Source: JBKHBQ01 sp046542305
GTDB taxonomy: Bacteria > Bacteroidota > Bacteroidia > Bacteroidales > 4484-276
Length of the DNA: 8,803 bases
Assembly: GCA_046542305.1 (NCBI GenBank)
Contig: JBKHBQ010000165.1
Coordinates: forward strand, 1 to 8,803
Reading direction: 5' to 3'
Part shown: piece by piece, positions 6,427 through 8,803 of the stretch
How positions within the stretch are numbered: position 1 is the first letter of the stretch
Layout: each line of letters begins with the position of its first letter
Program-made: the position numbers and the translations under genes
The notes under the pieces: generated by a model
The model's input: the letters and a program-made list of their open reading frames with translations, nothing else
Database searches by the model: none
What the model was told of the DNA's origin: nothing

Positions 6427-6445
6427 ACTGCATTTGCAGTTTTTT
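6427..6445 (+). terminator. Hairpin plus T-run in the dehydrogenase/ackA leader (possible attenuator)
   Basis: ACTGC-ATTT-GCAGT (6427-6440) is a perfect stem that runs directly into six T (6440-6445). The form is that of a short intrinsic terminator, but it sits only about 10 bp downstream of the rightward -7 box, at the very start of the predicted transcript. It may be an early attenuator, a 5'-end stabilising hairpin, or a DNA operator palindrome. The stem is only 5-6 bp, so termination would be inefficient. Confidence 0.4.
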
Positions 6446-6512
6446 AGATTTTGATTATCAATATTTTGGATAGTTTTTTTCTATTTAGAATAACCGTTTA
6501 AACCATAGAAAA

Positions 6513-7481
6513 ATGGCAGAACAATTGGAAAGGTTCAGTTTGAACAAAAGGATGCAACAACAGGGCATGTTACAAAAGGTGGGCCTGATTGGTTGTGGTT
6601 CCATCGGTCAGGAGATCGCCCTGCTGGTAAGCCAGAAGGGAATAGAGGTCACTTTCGTTGATGTGTCTGATGAAAGGATCAGGGAAATATTTGCCCGCAT
6701 GGAAAAAGAACTCGACGAAAGGATCAACCGGTGGGGCATGACACCCGGCGAAAAGAAGCTGGTTTTGTCGCGCATCGTGGGATCAACGGATTACAATGAC
6801 ATCAGCGATTGCGATATCATTATCGAAACCATCCACTCTAAGCGGCTTGGCACCAGCCTCGAAGAACGCAAGAAAGTTTTTAAGGAGGTGGAAAAGCACG
6901 TCCCGCGCGAAACGGTTATCACTTCCAATACAGCAACTTTGATGATCTCCGACCTTTCGTCGGAACTTGAGCATTCCGATCGTGCCCTGGGCCTGCATTT
7001 TATCAGCCCGGTGCAAAAAATAAATATTGTCGAAATCACGCGGCATGTAAATACCAGCAAAGAAGCTTTCGAAATGGTAAAGAAATTTGCCGGAATGATC
7101 GGAAAAAAGGTCATCGAAGTAAATGAGTCGCCCGGGAACATCAGCACCCGTATGATCGTTACCATGATCAACGAGGCCTGCAACATTTTACTCGAAGGCG
7201 TATCAACGGTTCCGGATATCGACGAGGTGATGATGGAAGCCACCGGTTTTGAATTCGGGCCTTTTGAAATGGCCGACAAGTTCGGGGTGGATAAAATTTT
7301 GAAATGGATGGAAAATCTTTACCGCGAGCATGGCGAATCAAAGTACAAACCTTCGCCGATCATCAAGCGGATGGTACGGGCTAAAATGTTTGGCCGTCGA
7401 ATGGGCGAAGGTTTTTATTACTGGGACGGCGACAACAAAAAGCCAAAACCTGGTCCGGTAAGAACCCTGGGACGTGCGTAA
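6513..7481 (+). CDS. 3-hydroxyacyl/3-hydroxybutyryl-CoA dehydrogenase family protein, variant active site
   Basis: The 322-residue product has an N-terminal NAD(P)-binding Rossmann fold with GCGSIG (27-32) and Asp50 at the end of beta-2, which favours NAD. The helical C-terminal domain includes FGPFEMADKFGVD (248-260) and FGRRMGEGFYYW (293-304), close to clostridial Hbd. The family oxidises or reduces 3-hydroxyacyl-CoA at the 3-position. By gapless alignment from memory to human HADH, the His-Glu dyad is kept (His162, Glu174). The substrate-contact Ser137 is Ala141, Asn208 is Thr212, and the Asn of HFFNPVP is Ser165, so the substrate may differ. About 20 residues precede the usual start of the fold; internal Met14 or Met19 could be starts, but the A-rich leader favours 6513. 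It lies 33 bp before ackA without a terminator, so the two are probably one operon. Confidence 0.85.
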   Translation: MAEQLERFSLNKRMQQQGMLQKVGLIGCGSIGQEIALLVSQKGIEVTFVDVSDERIREIFARMEKELDERINRWGMTPGEKKLVLSRIVGSTDYNDISDCDIIIETIHSKRLGTSLEERKKVFKEVEKHVPRETVITSNTATLMISDLSSELEHSDRALGLHFISPVQKINIVEITRHVNTSKEAFEMVKKFAGMIGKKVIEVNESPGNISTRMIVTMINEACNILLEGVSTVPDIDEVMMEATGFEFGPFEMADKFGVDKILKWMENLYREHGESKYKPSPIIKRMVRAKMFGRRMGEGFYYWDGDNKKPKPGPVRTLGRA

Positions 7482-7514
7482 TTTATTTGGTGTAAAACGT
7501 GAAAATTTCAAACA

Positions 7515-8717
7515 ATGAAAATTATTGTTCTTAACTGCGGAAGTTCATCCATAAAGTATCAGCTTTTTGAAATGCCTAAAAAGGATGTGCTCGCCAAGGG
7601 CCTGGTGGATAAGATCGGTCTCAAGGGTGCTTCCATCAAGCATGAGCGCCACGATGGCAAGAAACTCAAGGTAGAGGGCGAAATACTCGACCACCAGAGC
7701 GGGATCGAATACCTGCTCGGAATTCTCATCGACGAAGAATACGGCAGTATTAACAGTCTGGAAGAAATAGAGGCAGTAGGACACAGGGTGGTGCATGGAG
7801 CTGAGGAATTTAGCGGCAGTGTAGCCATTACCGAAGAAGTGATAGAGGCCCTGGAACAATCCTCCGATTTGGCTCCACTGCACAATCCGCCGAACCTTAA
7901 AGGGATTTATGCTATGAAACAACTACTGCCGGGCGTGCCACAGGCCGGCGTGTTCGATACGGCTTTTCACCAGACCATGCCAGAGTATTCTTACCTGTAC
8001 GGCATTCCGTATTCGTTATATGAGAAACACAAAATCCGCCGTTACGGTTTCCACGGTACCAGCCATAAATATGTTTCGGCAAGGGCCTGCGAAATTTTGG
8101 GCGTAGACATCAATAAGCAAAAAATTGTTACTTGCCACCTGGGTAACGGGGCTTCCATGACGGCAGTAAAAGAAGGGAAATCAATGGATACTTCAATGGG
8201 GATGACCCCGATTGAAGGTGTGATGATGGGAACACGCTGCGGTGATCTCGATGTGGGTGCTTTATTCCATATCATGAACAAGGAAGATCTGAATTTAAAA
8301 ACGGCCAATACACTGGTAAATAAGTTCAGCGGTGTGCTGGGCGTTTCTGGTGTTTCATCGGATATGCGCGATGTGGAACTTGCCGCCGAGGACGGGCATC
8401 ACCGCGCCGGTGTGGCATACAAAATGTACGCCTACCGTGTGAAAAAATATGTGGGCGCTTACGCCGCCGCCATGGGCGGGGTCGACATCATCGTGTTTAC
8501 CGGTGGTATTGGTGAAAACGATTCGGTTACCCGCGCCAATGTTATTGAAGGACTCGAATTTTTGGGTGTAAATTTCGATTTCGACAAGAACAAAGGCTTG
8601 CGCGGTAAGGAAATCGTGCTGTCGAAACCCGATTCGAAAGTGAAGGTGCTGGTGGTTCCCACCAATGAGGAACTGATGATTGCAAGCGATACTTATGCAA
8701 TCGTGACTAAAGAGTAA
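7515..8717 (+). CDS. ackA: Acetate kinase
   Basis: Cytoplasmic enzyme interconverting acetate + ATP and acetyl phosphate + ADP; it makes ATP in fermentation or activates acetate in reverse. The 400-residue product is full length and carries every landmark at nearly the same numbering as the Methanosarcina enzyme. These are N7 in LNCGSSS (6-12), R91 in GHRVVHG, H123 in HNPPN, D148 in FDTAFH, H180 in YGFHGTSH, and N211 in HLGNGAS. R241 in GTRCGDLD, the FTGGIGEN phosphate loop (328-335), and a late Glu in PTNEELMIA (385) complete the set. The ATG at 7515 is preceded by an A-rich stretch and no Shine-Dalgarno sequence; the nearby GTG at 7499 is out of frame. It follows the dehydrogenase at 33 bp and is closed by a strong terminator. 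Phosphotransacetylase (pta), its usual partner, is not downstream, because the terminator follows directly. Butyrate or propionate kinase is less likely given the length and motifs. Confidence 0.97.
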   Translation: MKIIVLNCGSSSIKYQLFEMPKKDVLAKGLVDKIGLKGASIKHERHDGKKLKVEGEILDHQSGIEYLLGILIDEEYGSINSLEEIEAVGHRVVHGAEEFSGSVAITEEVIEALEQSSDLAPLHNPPNLKGIYAMKQLLPGVPQAGVFDTAFHQTMPEYSYLYGIPYSLYEKHKIRRYGFHGTSHKYVSARACEILGVDINKQKIVTCHLGNGASMTAVKEGKSMDTSMGMTPIEGVMMGTRCGDLDVGALFHIMNKEDLNLKTANTLVNKFSGVLGVSGVSSDMRDVELAAEDGHHRAGVAYKMYAYRVKKYVGAYAAAMGGVDIIVFTGGIGENDSVTRANVIEGLEFLGVNFDFDKNKGLRGKEIVLSKPDSKVKVLVVPTNEELMIASDTYAIVTKE

Positions 8718-8738
8718 GTTTTTAGCAAAATACAACAC

Positions 8739-8777
8739 AAAAAAATCCGGCAGTGAAAAGAATTGCCGGATTTTTTT
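8739..8777 (+). terminator. Strong intrinsic terminator after ackA
   Basis: ATCCGGCA (8745-8752) pairs perfectly with TGCCGGAT (8764-8771) around an 11-nt loop. Seven A on the left (8739-8745) and seven T on the right (8771-8777) extend the stem to 14 bp. It begins 21 nt after the ackA stop. Its symmetry would also let it terminate a convergent gene entering from the right edge. No gene can be supported in the last 26 bases. Confidence 0.93.
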
Positions 8778-8803
8778 ATAATTCTGCCTCTTTTTTCCTG
8801 GAT

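Larger units (their letters stand above)
6105..6512. promoter_or_regulatory. 408-bp divergent control region between the porin/acs and dehydrogenase/ackA units
   Basis: This is the only gene-free stretch over 300 bp. It is AT-rich and holds no convincing ORF; the longest noticed are 10 and 29 codons. It contains a -7 box facing left (6161-6168) and one facing right (6410-6417). It also holds inverted repeats at 6131-6155 and 6177-6197, a GC-richer patch at about 6315-6347 with an imperfect direct repeat, and a hairpin with T-run at 6427-6445. No tRNA or recognisable riboswitch is seen. Confidence 0.7.

Noticed and set aside
6451..6461. TTGATTATCAA as an FNR/CRP-type site
   Set aside because: The half-sites resemble TTGAT/ATCAA, but the spacer is 1 bp rather than the 4 bp of FNR sites.
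6384..6473. 29-codon ORF in the dehydrogenase leader as a possible leader peptide
   Set aside because: It spans the best -7 box, so its start codon would lie upstream of the predicted transcript start, and its sequence shows no run of regulatory codons.
6791..7279. Long open frame (162 codons) on the minus strand across the dehydrogenase gene
   Set aside because: It is antisense to a well-supported gene, its translation shows no recognisable fold, and such frames arise from codon bias.
8776..8803. Possible C-terminal tail of a convergent minus-strand gene (eight codons then TAA)
   Set aside because: Only eight codons are visible, and the putative stop overlaps the terminator T-run; there is not enough to support a gene.

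Overview
The window reads as a Bacteroidota chromosome segment. Three things point there: a Por/type IX secretion (T9SS) C-terminal sorting domain on the first protein, promoter -7 boxes of the TAnnTTTG type (TACTTTTG, TAATTTTG, TATTTTTG), and A-rich leaders without Shine-Dalgarno sequences before the genes. No rRNA, tRNA, CRISPR array, insertion sequence or integrase is visible. Most of the window is central carboxylate metabolism.

Layout. (1) Positions 2-835 (+) hold the C-terminal part of a secreted lysyl-endopeptidase-like serine protease with a T9SS sorting tail; its N-terminus lies left of the window. (2) Positions 894-1181 (-) encode a 95-residue protein of unknown function with one C-terminal membrane segment, convergent with the protease. 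A weak 36-codon ORF candidate lies in the following gap. (3) Positions 1424-6104 (-) form a carboxylate module, read right to left: a DcaP-like outer-membrane porin, AMP-forming acetyl-CoA synthetase (acs), then an OFA-family (oxalate/formate-antiporter-like) MFS transporter. Porin and acs are 59 bp apart with no terminator. A strong hairpin lies between acs and the transporter, and a very strong one follows the transporter. (4) Positions 6105-6512 are a 408-bp AT-rich divergent control region with a recognisable -7 box facing each way and several inverted repeats. (5) Positions 6513-8717 (+) are a two-gene unit, a 3-hydroxyacyl/3-hydroxybutyryl-CoA dehydrogenase-like protein and acetate kinase (ackA), closed by a strong terminator.

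How the genes may work together (inference): the leftward unit looks like uptake and activation. The porin would bring small carboxylates across the outer membrane, the OFA carrier across the inner membrane, and Acs would convert acetate to acetyl-CoA. The rightward unit looks redox- and fermentation-linked: an NAD(P)-dependent hydroxyacyl-CoA enzyme plus the acetyl-phosphate/acetate kinase step. The two units share one intergenic control region, so it is the natural place for an acetate production/consumption switch.

Most individual families are well known. The least ordinary items are the altered substrate-contact positions in the dehydrogenase, its pairing with ackA without pta, the hairpin/U-run just after the rightward promoter, and the perfect inverted repeat beside the leftward promoter. 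I see no clearly new multi-gene system.
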